Shown one piece after another: positions 54,110 to 62,581 of a DNA stretch of 64,000 nucleotides. The number at the start of each line of letters is the position of its first letter. Within the stretch, counting starts at the first letter, position 1. The position numbers were made by a program, and so were the translations under genes. The DNA is from Nocardioides sp. 503 (GTDB taxonomy: Bacteria; Actinomycetota; Actinomycetes; Propionibacteriales; Nocardioidaceae), in NCBI RefSeq assembly GCF_004522095.1, contig NZ_SPUI01000003.1, positions 930,001 through 994,000 on the forward strand, read 5' to 3'. The notes below the pieces were generated by a model. That model was not told the DNA's origin. It searched no databases and saw only the letters and a list, made by a program, of their open reading frames with translations.

Positions 54110-55573
54110 TCACGGGTGGGCCCCGACCGCCTCCCCCGCGGTGGCCGGGCCGTGCGGGTCGTCACCCGTCATCGGCCTCGGCCGCAGGAGGGAGCCGCCC
54201 ACGACCGCCGCCAGCAGCGCGAAGGCGGCACCCACCGCGAACGCCGCCTGGTAGCCGCCGTTGAGGGCCGCGACCTGCGAGGACCCGCCGTCGAGCAGGT
54301 GGTCGGAGCGGGCCGTGGAGATGCTCACCAGGACCGCCAGCCCGAGCGCGCCACCCATCATGAAGCTGGTGTTGACGACCCCGGACGCGAGCCCGGCCTC
54401 GTGAGGCTCCACGTCGCCCATGGCGGCGAGCAGCACCGGGTTGAAGGCGATCCCCGCCCCGACGCCGAGCAGCAGCATCGAGGGCAGGACGTCGGTCAGG
54501 AACCGCCCGTCGACCGGCGCGCGGGAGAAGAGCGCGAGGCTGACGGCCGCGAGGGTGAGGCCGACCCCCAGCGGCGGCCGGATGCCGAAGCGCATCACCA
54601 GCCGGTCGCTGACCCGCAGCGAGCAGTAGGCCATGACCACGCTGGTCGGGACGAACGCGAGCCCGACCTCCAGGGCGTCGTAGGCCAGGACCTGCTGGAG
54701 GTAGAGGGCGGCGAGGAAGAACCACGCGAACATCGCGGCCGCCCACAGCACCCCGACGACCTGCGAGACGGTGACGTTGCGCAGGCCGAAGAGCCGCAGG
54801 GGCACGAGCGGGTTGGCCGCGGTGGCCTCGCGGGCCACGAACGCCGCCAGCAGCAGCACGCCGAGGCCGAGCAGGAGCAGGGTGCGGGCGCTGGTCCAGG
54901 CGGCGTCGTTGCCGCCGACGATCGCGTAGACGGTCGTCATCAGGGCGACCGTGACCAGCCCGGCGCCCACGACGTCCAGGCGGGAGGCCCGCGGGACCGG
55001 CTCGTCGGCCGGCAGCACCCTCCTCGCGGCGAGCCAGACGGCCACTCCGATGGGCACGTTGACGAGGAAGACCCAGTGCCAGGAGAACAGCCCGGTGAGC
55101 ACGCCGCCCATCAGGACGCCCACGGCGCCGCCGCCGGACATGACGAACCCGAAGAAGCCCATGGCCTTGGCGCGCTCCGCCGGCTCGGAGAACAGGCCCA
55201 TGATCAGCGCGAGCGCCACGGCCGACACCGCGGCGCCGCCCAGGCCCTGGACCGCGCGGCCGACCACGAGCAGCTCCGAGGACGGCGCCAACCCGCAGGC
55301 GACCGACGCGACGGTGAACGACACCACCCCGCCCTGGAAGACCCGCTTGTCGCCGAGCAGGTCGCCGAGGCGGCCCGAGAGCAGCAGGAAGCCGCCGAAG
55401 GTCAGCAGGTAGGCGTTGACGACCCACGCGAGCGCCGACGGGGAGAACCCGAGGTCCGTCTGGATCGACGGCAGCGCGACGTTCACGATGCTGGAGTCCA
55501 GGACGATCATCAGGTCGCCCAGGCACAGCACGTAGAGCGCCAGCCAGCGGCTGCGGGTGGAGAGCTCGGTCAT
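54110..55573 (-). CDS. MFS drug exporter, DHA2/EmrB-QacA family
   Basis: A 487-residue carrier with about 14 hydrophobic segments. The first segment CLGDLMIVLDSSIVNVALPSI contains the DHA2 motif; motif A-like SGRLGDLLGDKRVF and motif C in MSGGGAVGVLMGGVLTG are visible. It probably exports hydrophobic or cationic compounds. ATG55573 is preferred to the upstream in-frame ATG55651. Co-transcribed with the amidohydrolase by spacing. Confidence 0.9.
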   Translation of the reverse strand: MTELSTRSRWLALYVLCLGDLMIVLDSSIVNVALPSIQTDLGFSPSALAWVVNAYLLTFGGFLLLSGRLGDLLGDKRVFQGGVVSFTVASVACGLAPSSELLVVGRAVQGLGGAAVSAVALALIMGLFSEPAERAKAMGFFGFVMSGGGAVGVLMGGVLTGLFSWHWVFLVNVPIGVAVWLAARRVLPADEPVPRASRLDVVGAGLVTVALMTTVYAIVGGNDAAWTSARTLLLLGLGVLLLAAFVAREATAANPLVPLRLFGLRNVTVSQVVGVLWAAAMFAWFFLAALYLQQVLAYDALEVGLAFVPTSVVMAYCSLRVSDRLVMRFGIRPPLGVGLTLAAVSLALFSRAPVDGRFLTDVLPSMLLLGVGAGIAFNPVLLAAMGDVEPHEAGLASGVVNTSFMMGGALGLAVLVSISTARSDHLLDGGSSQVAALNGGYQAAFAVGAAFALLAAVVGGSLLRPRPMTGDDPHGPATAGEAVGAHP

Positions 55574-55721
55574 CGGGGGTTCCTCGGGTGGCAGGGACGG
55601 TCTCACGCTGTCCACGAACGCGGGTCCGTGGATACGACAGACCCAGCACACCGGACCGAGTCATCGGTGCGCCCGACCGCGGTTGCGCGATCCGGGCCGT
55701 GCGCCAACTACGGTGACGCCC

Positions 55722-56363
55722 ATGGGCGGTCGGGCACTCGGGGCGGTAGCGGTGCTGCTCGCCGCGCTCGGGGTCGCCGGTGGGTACGCCGCCGTCACGA
55801 TGTCGCAGGACGAGCCGGCCCCCATCAGCGCTGCCGCGCCGGTGCCGGGCCGGTCGCCGTCGTACCCCTCGGACCCGGTGGTCCGGGTGCTGCCCGACCC
55901 GGGCGCACCGGCCCTGCCGACCGGGCTGGAGCTGGAGCCGCGACGCCTCGGCACCGACCGGTTCGGGGTGTGGGTGTCGGTGCCGCGCGGGTGGGTCCGC
56001 AACGACAGCGACCTCACGGAGTCGAAGTGGGCCCCGGCCCAGGCGCCGCTCAACACCTACTTCCTGCGGGTCAAGTCGATCACCGGGCAGCGCCTGACGA
56101 CCGGCCAGGCGCTCGCGCAGCGGCGCGACTCGCTCGAGCAGGTCGTCTCGGAGTTCGAGCTCGAGGTGGAGAACGACGACACCCTCGTGGCGACGTACGT
56201 GAACGACGGCTACCGCCGGCTGACGATGGAGCGCTTCGTCGAGCTCGACGGTGACGGCATCGCCGACGTCACGGTCGTCGTCATCGGCCGCCTCTCGGAC
56301 CGCGACGGACTCCTGGACCTGCTCGAGGGCGTCAGCGCCAGCGCGGCGCGCCAGCGGACCTGA
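55722..56363 (+). CDS. small secreted or membrane-anchored protein of unknown function
   Basis: A 213-residue protein with an N-terminal hydrophobic segment (residues about 5-26) acting as signal or anchor, a Pro-rich stretch to about 70, and a small globular domain resembling the extracellular PsbP/LpqN-like fold (VWVSVPRGWVRND at its start). I do not assign a function. It is divergent from the exporter and convergent with the ATPase at 56488; the 124-bp gap after it shows nothing notable. Confidence 0.7.
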   Translation: MGGRALGAVAVLLAALGVAGGYAAVTMSQDEPAPISAAAPVPGRSPSYPSDPVVRVLPDPGAPALPTGLELEPRRLGTDRFGVWVSVPRGWVRNDSDLTESKWAPAQAPLNTYFLRVKSITGQRLTTGQALAQRRDSLEQVVSEFELEVENDDTLVATYVNDGYRRLTMERFVELDGDGIADVTVVVIGRLSDRDGLLDLLEGVSASAARQRT

Positions 56364-56487
56364 CGGGCTCGCCCGTCGCTCGAGGGGCGTTGCCACACCG
56401 AACGAGCGCGGGATTCCTGGTGCGAATTCGACGCGGAGTGTCCTGGGCTCCTTCGTGGACTACTCCGCTCCAGGCGGGTTGCGTCGG

Positions 56488-57741
56488 TCAGGTCCACATC
56501 GCGGAGTACGGCAGGGCCCAGAGGCGGTCTCCGAACGGCAGCGGCTTTGTGCCGGTGTACAGGACGACCCCCATGGCGAATCTGCTCTGCAACTTGTCGC
56601 GGAGGAAAGTCAGGCCCTTGAAGTCGCTCTTCGAGACAGACCCGGCTGCCTTCATCTCCACGCCGGCGACCCGCCGGGCGTCGCTCTCGACGACGATGTC
56701 GACCTCGCGGCCGTCGCGATCACGGAAGTGGAACAGTCGCGCGGGCGTGTCGGCCCAGACGAGCTGGCGCCGCAGCTCGCCGGCCACGAACGACTCCATC
56801 AGTCCGCCTGCGGCGTCGGAGACCGCGCCGGGCGCCATCGCGGCGGGTGTGACGTGGTTGAGCCTGGCGGCGAGGCCGGTGTCGAGCAGCGCGACCTTCG
56901 ACCGCCCGGCGACCCGCTTGGTGAGGTTGTCACCCCAGGCGGGCAGCACGTGGATGAGGTAGAGGGTCTCGAGCAGGTCGAGGTAGCCGGTGAGGCTGGT
57001 CTCGGGGATGCCGACGTCCTTGGCGACCCGGGACTTGACCAACTCCCCGGAGGTGTTCGCGGCGAGGAGGCGCAGCAGGTAAGGGAGCCGGTCGAGGTGG
57101 GCCAGCCGACTGAGGTCTTGAACGTCTCGGACCATGATGCGGTTGATGTAGTTGTCCACCCACGCGCCGCGGCGCCGTGGGGTACGCGTCAGCGGTTCGG
57201 GGTAGCTGCCGACGCAGACGGCGTCGAGGTACTGCTCGCGGGTCCAGGTGCCGGTCCGGGTGCGTAGCGCCTTCTCGTCGCCGGCGAGGAGGCGGTCGAT
57301 GAAGTCCTCGCGGTGGCCGGCCAGCTCGCCCCGGCTGAACCCGTACAGGACGACGGTCTCGGCGCGTCCGGCCAGGCTTTCCTCAGCGCCGGGGACCCGC
57401 AGCAGGTCGGCGGAGCCGGTGACCAGGAACCGGCCGGGGCGGCGGTCCTCTTCCACGGCGTCCTTCATGGCGCGTACCAGCTCAGGCACCCGCTGGACCT
57501 CATCGATCACCAGGAGTCCGTCGGTTTGGCGGACGAACGCGTCGGGGTCGGCTCGCGCGGCGTTGTAGGCAGTGGTGGCGTCCAGGCTCACCACTGTCGC
57601 GTTGCGGTCGGCGACCACTTCGCGGACCAAGGTGCTCTTGCCGACTTGGCGGGCCCCCTGGATGACGGTGATGGGGGTGTCCGCGAGGGTCTCCTCGACC
57701 AGGTCCTGGGCGTGGCGTGTCCGGAATGGTGAAGGTCTCAT
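56488..57741 (-). CDS. AAA-family ATPase with DUF4143 domain
   Basis: A 417-residue protein from ATG57741; in-frame ATG57753 and GTG57762 are alternatives. Walker A is IQGARQVGKST near residue 29, Walker B GLLVIDEVQRVPELV, then a winged-helix-like region (SRVAKDVGIPETSLTGYLDLL) and the DUF4143 end with nuclease-like DIVVESD...VEMKAAG. The role of these ATPases is not settled; some are in defence or toxin-type contexts. No strong ribosome site is evident and TATTGT lies just upstream, so a leaderless message is possible. Four direct repeats lie immediately upstream (57797). Confidence 0.87.
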   Translation of the reverse strand: MRPSPFRTRHAQDLVEETLADTPITVIQGARQVGKSTLVREVVADRNATVVSLDATTAYNAARADPDAFVRQTDGLLVIDEVQRVPELVRAMKDAVEEDRRPGRFLVTGSADLLRVPGAEESLAGRAETVVLYGFSRGELAGHREDFIDRLLAGDEKALRTRTGTWTREQYLDAVCVGSYPEPLTRTPRRRGAWVDNYINRIMVRDVQDLSRLAHLDRLPYLLRLLAANTSGELVKSRVAKDVGIPETSLTGYLDLLETLYLIHVLPAWGDNLTKRVAGRSKVALLDTGLAARLNHVTPAAMAPGAVSDAAGGLMESFVAGELRRQLVWADTPARLFHFRDRDGREVDIVVESDARRVAGVEMKAAGSVSKSDFKGLTFLRDKLQSRFAMGVVLYTGTKPLPFGDRLWALPYSAMWT

Positions 57742-57796
57742 AGTGGCCGCCATAGCCGCCACAATACGCTCTTGACCTGCGGGGTTGGCCCTTTAG

Positions 57797-57877
57797 TCGC
57801 GGATTCGCGGTCTTCGACTCGCGGATTCGCGGTACTCCGGTCGCGGATTTGCGGTATCCGCATCGCGCATTTGCGGT
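57797..57877. repeat. four direct repeats with 22-bp period upstream of the ATPase
   Basis: Copies of TCGCGGATTCGCGGT start at 57797, 57819, 57841 and 57863 (the last two with T or C changes), separated by unrelated 7-base spacers. The period of exactly 22 bp places each on the same DNA face. They lie between the kinase stop and the ATPase start; a cooperative protein-binding array is the simplest reading. Confidence 0.8.
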
Positions 57878-57961
57878 GCTGCCCTGGTCTCGTGGCACAC
57901 AGTGGAGTCATCGCGCGGCTGGTCAGTCAGCGGCTCCCCGGTCGACCGGGTATCCCTGCAC

Positions 57962-59428
57962 TCACAGCCCGTGCGTGTCCACGCTGTCGAGCACCCGGTT
58001 GGCGGTGGCGCGGTCGGCGCTGCGGACCTGCACCCACAGGAGCCGGTTGGCGGCGACCTGGACGACGCGCTCGACGGTGACGCCGCCGGGGCAGCCCGTG
58101 TGGACGACCGTGGTCGAGTCGTCGCCGCTCGCCTCGGAGACCGGGTCGTCGCTGGCGTCGCACTCGGGGTGCTGCGGCAGCTGCGAGGGCAGCGCGTCGC
58201 CCGGGAGGAGACCGAGGAAGACGCCCTCGGACCGGGAGCCGGCGTCGGTCCACGTCGACGAGGTGCCGACCGAGAGCGCCGGGTAGGTGCGCTCCGTGGC
58301 GTTGGGCGGCACCCAGCCGTCCGCGGCCACGGCCCGGTCCCAGTCGCCCGGCACCTGCGCGGTCAGGGAGCCCGTGTCGTCCATGACCTCGACCTCGGCG
58401 TCGCGCTGGACCAGCGCCAGTCCCACTCCCCCGAGGGCGCCGAGCACCAGCGCGGCGGCGGCGACCAGCACCGCGGTCCGCCGCCGGCGACCCGGCGGCG
58501 CCGCCGCCGGCCGGGTGCTGCCGACCCCCGGCGGGGGCGTCGGCCGGGGACCGGGCTGGGTCAGCTCGGGGTCGAGCGGCAGCCACGGCTCGGCGAGCTG
58601 TCCGGGGTCGCCGGCCTCGTCGCCGTAGGCCGCCGTCAGCGCCTCGGCGAAGTCCGTGACCGAGTCGTAGCGGTCCTCGCGGTCCAGCGACAGCGCGCGC
58701 GCCACGACGGCCTCGACCTCCGCCGGCACCGGGCGCCCCTCGGTGGCGAGCGGCGGCGGCGGGCCGGGCCTGGCCGCGGCGGTGAGGTCCGCGTGCCGGT
58801 ACGGCGGTCGGGCGGCGAGCAGCAGGTAGGTGAGGACGCCGAGGGAGTACTGGTCGGCGCGCGCGTCGAGCGCCTCGGCCTGCGCCTGCTCGGGCGCGAC
58901 GAAGGACGGGGTGCCGGCGACCATGGTGAGGCGCGAGGACACGTCCAGCGCCTTGCCCAGGCCGAGGTCGCCCACCATGGCGCGGATGTCGCGGTCGGCG
59001 GTGCGGAACAGCACGTTGGCCGGCTTCACGTCGCGGTGCAGGATGTCGCGGTCGTGCAGCGCCTGGAGCCCGCGCGCCACCTGGCGCACGACCTCGACCG
59101 CCTGCCGCGTGGTCAGCCCGTCGACCTCGAGCCGGTCGGCCAGCGTGCCCTGGTCGGCGTAGGTCATCACCAGGTAGGGGCGCCCGTCGTCCAGCTCGCC
59201 GGCGTCGTAGACCGTCACGACGTGCGGCGACTCCACCCGCCGCAGGTAGCGGCCTTCCTCGAGGAAGCGCTGGCGCACCTGGTGGTCCTCGGTCCAGTTG
59301 TCCGCGAGCACCTTGACCGCCACCGGGGAGTCGAGCTGCTCGTCGTAGGCCAGCCACACCGTCGCGAAGCCGCCGGCACCGATCCGCCGGGTGACGGCGT
59401 AGCGACCGATGCGGCTGGGTATGGACAC
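57962..59428 (-). CDS. membrane-anchored Ser/Thr protein kinase (PknB-type)
   Basis: A 488-residue kinase. The N-terminal catalytic domain has IGAGGFATVW, the Lys in VAVKVL, HRDVKPANVLF with catalytic Asp, DLGLG in place of DFG, and TPSFVAPEQ. A Pro-rich linker leads to one transmembrane helix (about TAVLVAAAALVLGALGGVGL) and an extracellular C-terminal domain with Cys residues. GTG59428 is chosen: CATAAT, a -10-like box, lies about 8 bases upstream and suggests a leaderless message; TTG59446 is possible. It is divergent from the sigma factor gene, 32 bp away. Confidence 0.9.
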   Translation of the reverse strand: MSIPSRIGRYAVTRRIGAGGFATVWLAYDEQLDSPVAVKVLADNWTEDHQVRQRFLEEGRYLRRVESPHVVTVYDAGELDDGRPYLVMTYADQGTLADRLEVDGLTTRQAVEVVRQVARGLQALHDRDILHRDVKPANVLFRTADRDIRAMVGDLGLGKALDVSSRLTMVAGTPSFVAPEQAQAEALDARADQYSLGVLTYLLLAARPPYRHADLTAAARPGPPPPLATEGRPVPAEVEAVVARALSLDREDRYDSVTDFAEALTAAYGDEAGDPGQLAEPWLPLDPELTQPGPRPTPPPGVGSTRPAAAPPGRRRRTAVLVAAAALVLGALGGVGLALVQRDAEVEVMDDTGSLTAQVPGDWDRAVAADGWVPPNATERTYPALSVGTSSTWTDAGSRSEGVFLGLLPGDALPSQLPQHPECDASDDPVSEASGDDSTTVVHTGCPGGVTVERVVQVAANRLLWVQVRSADRATANRVLDSVDTHGL

Positions 59429-59460
59429 GGCTGCATTATGTTCCAACGCAAAGGGGCAGG

Positions 59461-60030
59461 ATGACAGGCATGACCGGCGAGGGGCTCACGCCCGACGAGA
59501 CCGACGAGCTGGCGCGGCGTGCCCGCGACGGCGACCGAGACGCGCTCGAGGCACTGCTCGCGGCCGTCCGGCCCCGCGCCCTGAACGTCTGTCGCGGGGT
59601 GCTGCCCTACACCCCGGACGCCGAGGACGCCTGCCAGGAGGCGCTGCTCAAGATCGCGACGAAGATCCACACCTGGGGCGGCCGCGGCCGCTTCACCACG
59701 TGGATGCACGTCGTCGCGGTCAACTCCGCCCGCTCGACGTACCGCCGCATGCGCAGCCAGGCCGTCGCGGCCGAGACGCCGCCGCACCAGGAGGACGCCG
59801 ACCCGCGCACCACCAGCGTCATCGCCGGCACCCGCCTGGACCTGCTGGAGGCCATGGAGATCATCGAGCGCGACCACCCGCAGTTCGTCGAGCCGCTACT
59901 GCTGCGCGACGTCTACGGCCTCTCCTACGAGGAGATCGCCCAGCAGGTCGGCGCGCCGCTGGGCACCGTCAAGGCCCAGATCCACCACGGCCGCAAGCTG
60001 GCCCGTCCCCTGCTGAGAGGCACCCCGTGA
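59461..60030 (+). CDS. ECF-family RNA polymerase sigma factor
   Basis: A 189-residue sigma-70 factor with region 2 (DAEDACQEALLKIATKIHTW, WMHVVAVNSARSTYRR) and region 4 (LLRDVYGLSYEEIAQQVGAPLGTVKAQIHHGR). No anti-sigma factor is adjacent; the next gene is a peptidase lipoprotein overlapping its stop (GTGA). ATG59461 has AAGGGGCAGG upstream. The promoter must overlap that of the divergent kinase, so the kinase could influence its activity; that is inference. Confidence 0.9.
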   Translation: MTGMTGEGLTPDETDELARRARDGDRDALEALLAAVRPRALNVCRGVLPYTPDAEDACQEALLKIATKIHTWGGRGRFTTWMHVVAVNSARSTYRRMRSQAVAAETPPHQEDADPRTTSVIAGTRLDLLEAMEIIERDHPQFVEPLLLRDVYGLSYEEIAQQVGAPLGTVKAQIHHGRKLARPLLRGTP

Positions 60031-61514
60031 CCCCTCGCCTCACCGCCGTGGCCTGCACGCTCGCGCTGGCCTCGGGCGTGCTCGCCGCCTGCAGCGACGA
60101 CGACCCCGCGCCGTCCGGGGACGGGTCCGTCGAGTCCCGGTGGTGGGGTCCGGGGAAGGGCGCGAGCACCGCCGGCGACCCGTCCGACCCCGAGGGCGCC
60201 GCCGCCGCGGCCAGCGAGCCGCGCGAGGACTCCGTCTACCCCGAGGCCGGCGACCCCAGCGTGGACGCGCTGCACTACGACCTCACGCTCGACTGGGACC
60301 CCGACACCGACACCCTCACCGGCGAGGAGGTCCTGCGGTTCCGCTCCACGGCGACCGCCGGCCGCTTCCAGCTGGACTTCAGCGAGCCGATGACGGTCGA
60401 GACCGCGACCCTCGACGGCGAGGACGTGGAGTTCGAGGAGTCGGGGAAGGACCTGGTGGTGACCGCCGACGTCGCCGAGGACCAGGAGTACGAGCTCGTC
60501 CTCACCTACGCCGGCAAGCCCGGCCCGGTGCCGGTCCCCACCAAGCGCGGTGACTTCAGCGGCACCGGCTTCACCGTCACCGACACCCATGAGACCTGGA
60601 CCATGCAGGAGCCGTTCGGCGCGTTCACCTGGTACGCCGTCAACGACCAGCCGGCCGACAAGGCCCTCTACGACTTCACCCTGTCGGTGCCCTCGCCGTG
60701 GGTGGGCGTCGCCAACGGCGAGCTCGAGTCGCGCACCGACGAGGACGGCACCACCACGACCCACTGGTCCCTGGCGGAGCCGGCGGCCTCCTACCTGACG
60801 ACCCTGGCCTTCGGCGACTTCGAGATGACCGAGGACGAGTCGCAGTCCGGCACCCCGATCACCTACTGGGTCAACCGCTCCGCCGAGCCGGGGATCCTCG
60901 AGAGCCTCAAGACGACGCCCGCGGCCATGGCGTGGCTCGAGGACAAGCTCGGGCCCTACCCGTTCGACACCTTCGGCACCCTCGTCGTCGACTCCGAGAG
61001 CGGCATGGAGACCCAGACGATGGTCACGCTCGGCAACACCGAGTACACGACCTCGGAGGCCGTGATCGTCCACGAGCTCGCGCACCAGTGGTACGGCGAC
61101 ACGGTCACCCCGAACGACTGGCGCGACGTGTGGATGAACGAGGGCATGGCGATGTACCTCCAGGGCATGTGGGAGGCCGAGGACTCCGGACGCTCGATCG
61201 ACGAGCAGATGGAGGAGTGGTCGTTCACCGAGTCCTACGAGCGCGAGTTCGCCGGGCCGCCGGCGGCGTACGACCGCGAGGCGTTCGGGTCCGGCAACAT
61301 CTACTACGGCCCCGCGCTGATGTGGCACGAGCTGCGGCAGAAGATCGGCGACGAGAAGTTCTTCGCGATGATCCGCGCCTGGCCCGAGGAGCGCACCAAC
61401 ACCAGCACCGGCCGCGACGACTACTTCGCCTGGCTCGAGGAGCAGACCGGCGAGGAGCTCTCGTCGTTCCTCGACGACTGGCTGCTCGGCAAGAAGACCC
61501 CACCCCGCGACTGA
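60027..61514 (+). CDS. M1-family aminopeptidase, lipoprotein
   Basis: A 495-residue exported lipoprotein (lipobox VLAAC, Cys22). The zinc site is HELAHQWYGD (His349, His353) with Glu372 in WMNEGMAMY; the substrate-binding segment corresponding to GAMEN is SGMETQT. It is shorter than PepN, lacking the C-terminal helical domain, so resembles compact secreted M1 peptidases. It should trim peptides outside the membrane. GTG60027 overlaps the sigma factor stop, so expression is probably coupled. Confidence 0.92.
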   Translation: MTPRLTAVACTLALASGVLAACSDDDPAPSGDGSVESRWWGPGKGASTAGDPSDPEGAAAAASEPREDSVYPEAGDPSVDALHYDLTLDWDPDTDTLTGEEVLRFRSTATAGRFQLDFSEPMTVETATLDGEDVEFEESGKDLVVTADVAEDQEYELVLTYAGKPGPVPVPTKRGDFSGTGFTVTDTHETWTMQEPFGAFTWYAVNDQPADKALYDFTLSVPSPWVGVANGELESRTDEDGTTTTHWSLAEPAASYLTTLAFGDFEMTEDESQSGTPITYWVNRSAEPGILESLKTTPAAMAWLEDKLGPYPFDTFGTLVVDSESGMETQTMVTLGNTEYTTSEAVIVHELAHQWYGDTVTPNDWRDVWMNEGMAMYLQGMWEAEDSGRSIDEQMEEWSFTESYEREFAGPPAAYDREAFGSGNIYYGPALMWHELRQKIGDEKFFAMIRAWPEERTNTSTGRDDYFAWLEEQTGEELSSFLDDWLLGKKTPPRD

Positions 61515-61584
61515 CCCCCGCCGCGCCGATCTGCCCTCAGCGGATCCGGTTGCGGTCCGCCGGAGCGTGGCGCAGGGTCGGGGC

Positions 61585-62574
61585 ATGCGGATCCTGGTGC
61601 TCGGCGGCACGGTCTTCCTGTCCGAGGCGACCGCGGCGGAGGCCGTCGCGCGCGGCCACGAGGTCGTGTGCGCGGCCCGGGGCGAGTCCGGGCCGGCGCC
61701 CGACGGCGCCCGGCTCGTCACCTGGGACCGGCGCGAGGAGCCGCCCGCCGAGCTGACCGGCACGTCGTACGACGCCGTGGTGGACGTCGCCCGGCACCCG
61801 TCCCGGGTGCGGCGAGCCGTCGCCGCGTTCCCCGACGCCCACTGGGTGTTCGTGTCCACCATCAACGTCTACGAGGACGAGTCGACCCCCGGCGGGCGCC
61901 CCGGCACGCTGGCGCTGCGCGCACCGCTGCACGAGGACGCCGACCTGGCGGTCGACCCGGAGGCCTACGGTCCGATGAAGGTGGCCTGCGAGCAGGCCGT
62001 CCGCGAGGGCGCCCGCACGGCCATGGTCGTGCGACCCGGCCTGATCTCCGGGCCGGGTGACCCCACGGGGCGGTTCACCTACTGGCCGGCGCGCCTGGCC
62101 GACGGCGGCGAGGTGCTGGCGCCCGGAGCACCGCACGACAGCGTCCAGGTCGTCGACGTGCGCGACCTGGCGACCTGGATCGTCGACGCGGTCGAGGCCG
62201 GCACCACCGGCGACTACGACGGCATCGGACCCGTCGTGGCGCTCGCCGACCTCCTGGCGGAGGTCGCCTCGGGGGTCGGGAGCAGCCCGGTGTGGACGTG
62301 GGTCGACCAGGACTTCCTCACCGCCCGGGGCGTCGAGCCGTGGGCGGGACCCGACAGCGTGCCGCTCTGGCTGCCGCGCCCGGCGTACGACGGTCTCCTC
62401 GCGCACGACGTGACGCCGTCGCTCGCGGCGGGCCTGCGCCCTCGCCCCGTCGCGGAGACCGCCGCGGCCACGCTGGCGTGGCTGCGGGAGACCCCCGACG
62501 CCGTGGTCGCCGGCATCACCCGCGAGCGCGAGGCGGAGCTGCTGGCCGCCTGGCGCGAGGCCCACCGGTCCTGA
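61585..62574 (+). CDS. NAD-dependent epimerase/dehydratase-like protein (SDR)
   Basis: A 329-residue extended short-chain dehydrogenase. The Rossmann start is RILVLGGTVFLSEATAAEAV (GGTxFLG-like), followed by STINVYEDES and YGPMKVACEQAV with the Tyr-x-x-x-Lys pair. It resembles atypical SDRs that act as reductases or isoflavone-reductase-like enzymes; substrate unknown. ATG61585 is used; GTG61567 would add six residues. It overlaps nothing and is convergent with the MFS gene 7 bp away. Confidence 0.82.
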   Translation: MRILVLGGTVFLSEATAAEAVARGHEVVCAARGESGPAPDGARLVTWDRREEPPAELTGTSYDAVVDVARHPSRVRRAVAAFPDAHWVFVSTINVYEDESTPGGRPGTLALRAPLHEDADLAVDPEAYGPMKVACEQAVREGARTAMVVRPGLISGPGDPTGRFTYWPARLADGGEVLAPGAPHDSVQVVDVRDLATWIVDAVEAGTTGDYDGIGPVVALADLLAEVASGVGSSPVWTWVDQDFLTARGVEPWAGPDSVPLWLPRPAYDGLLAHDVTPSLAAGLRPRPVAETAAATLAWLRETPDAVVAGITREREAELLAAWREAHRS

Positions 62575-62581
62575 CGGTCCG

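Noticed and set aside
57797..57877. CRISPR array
   Set aside because: Repeats of 15 bp with 7-bp spacers are too short, there are only four, and no cas gene is near.
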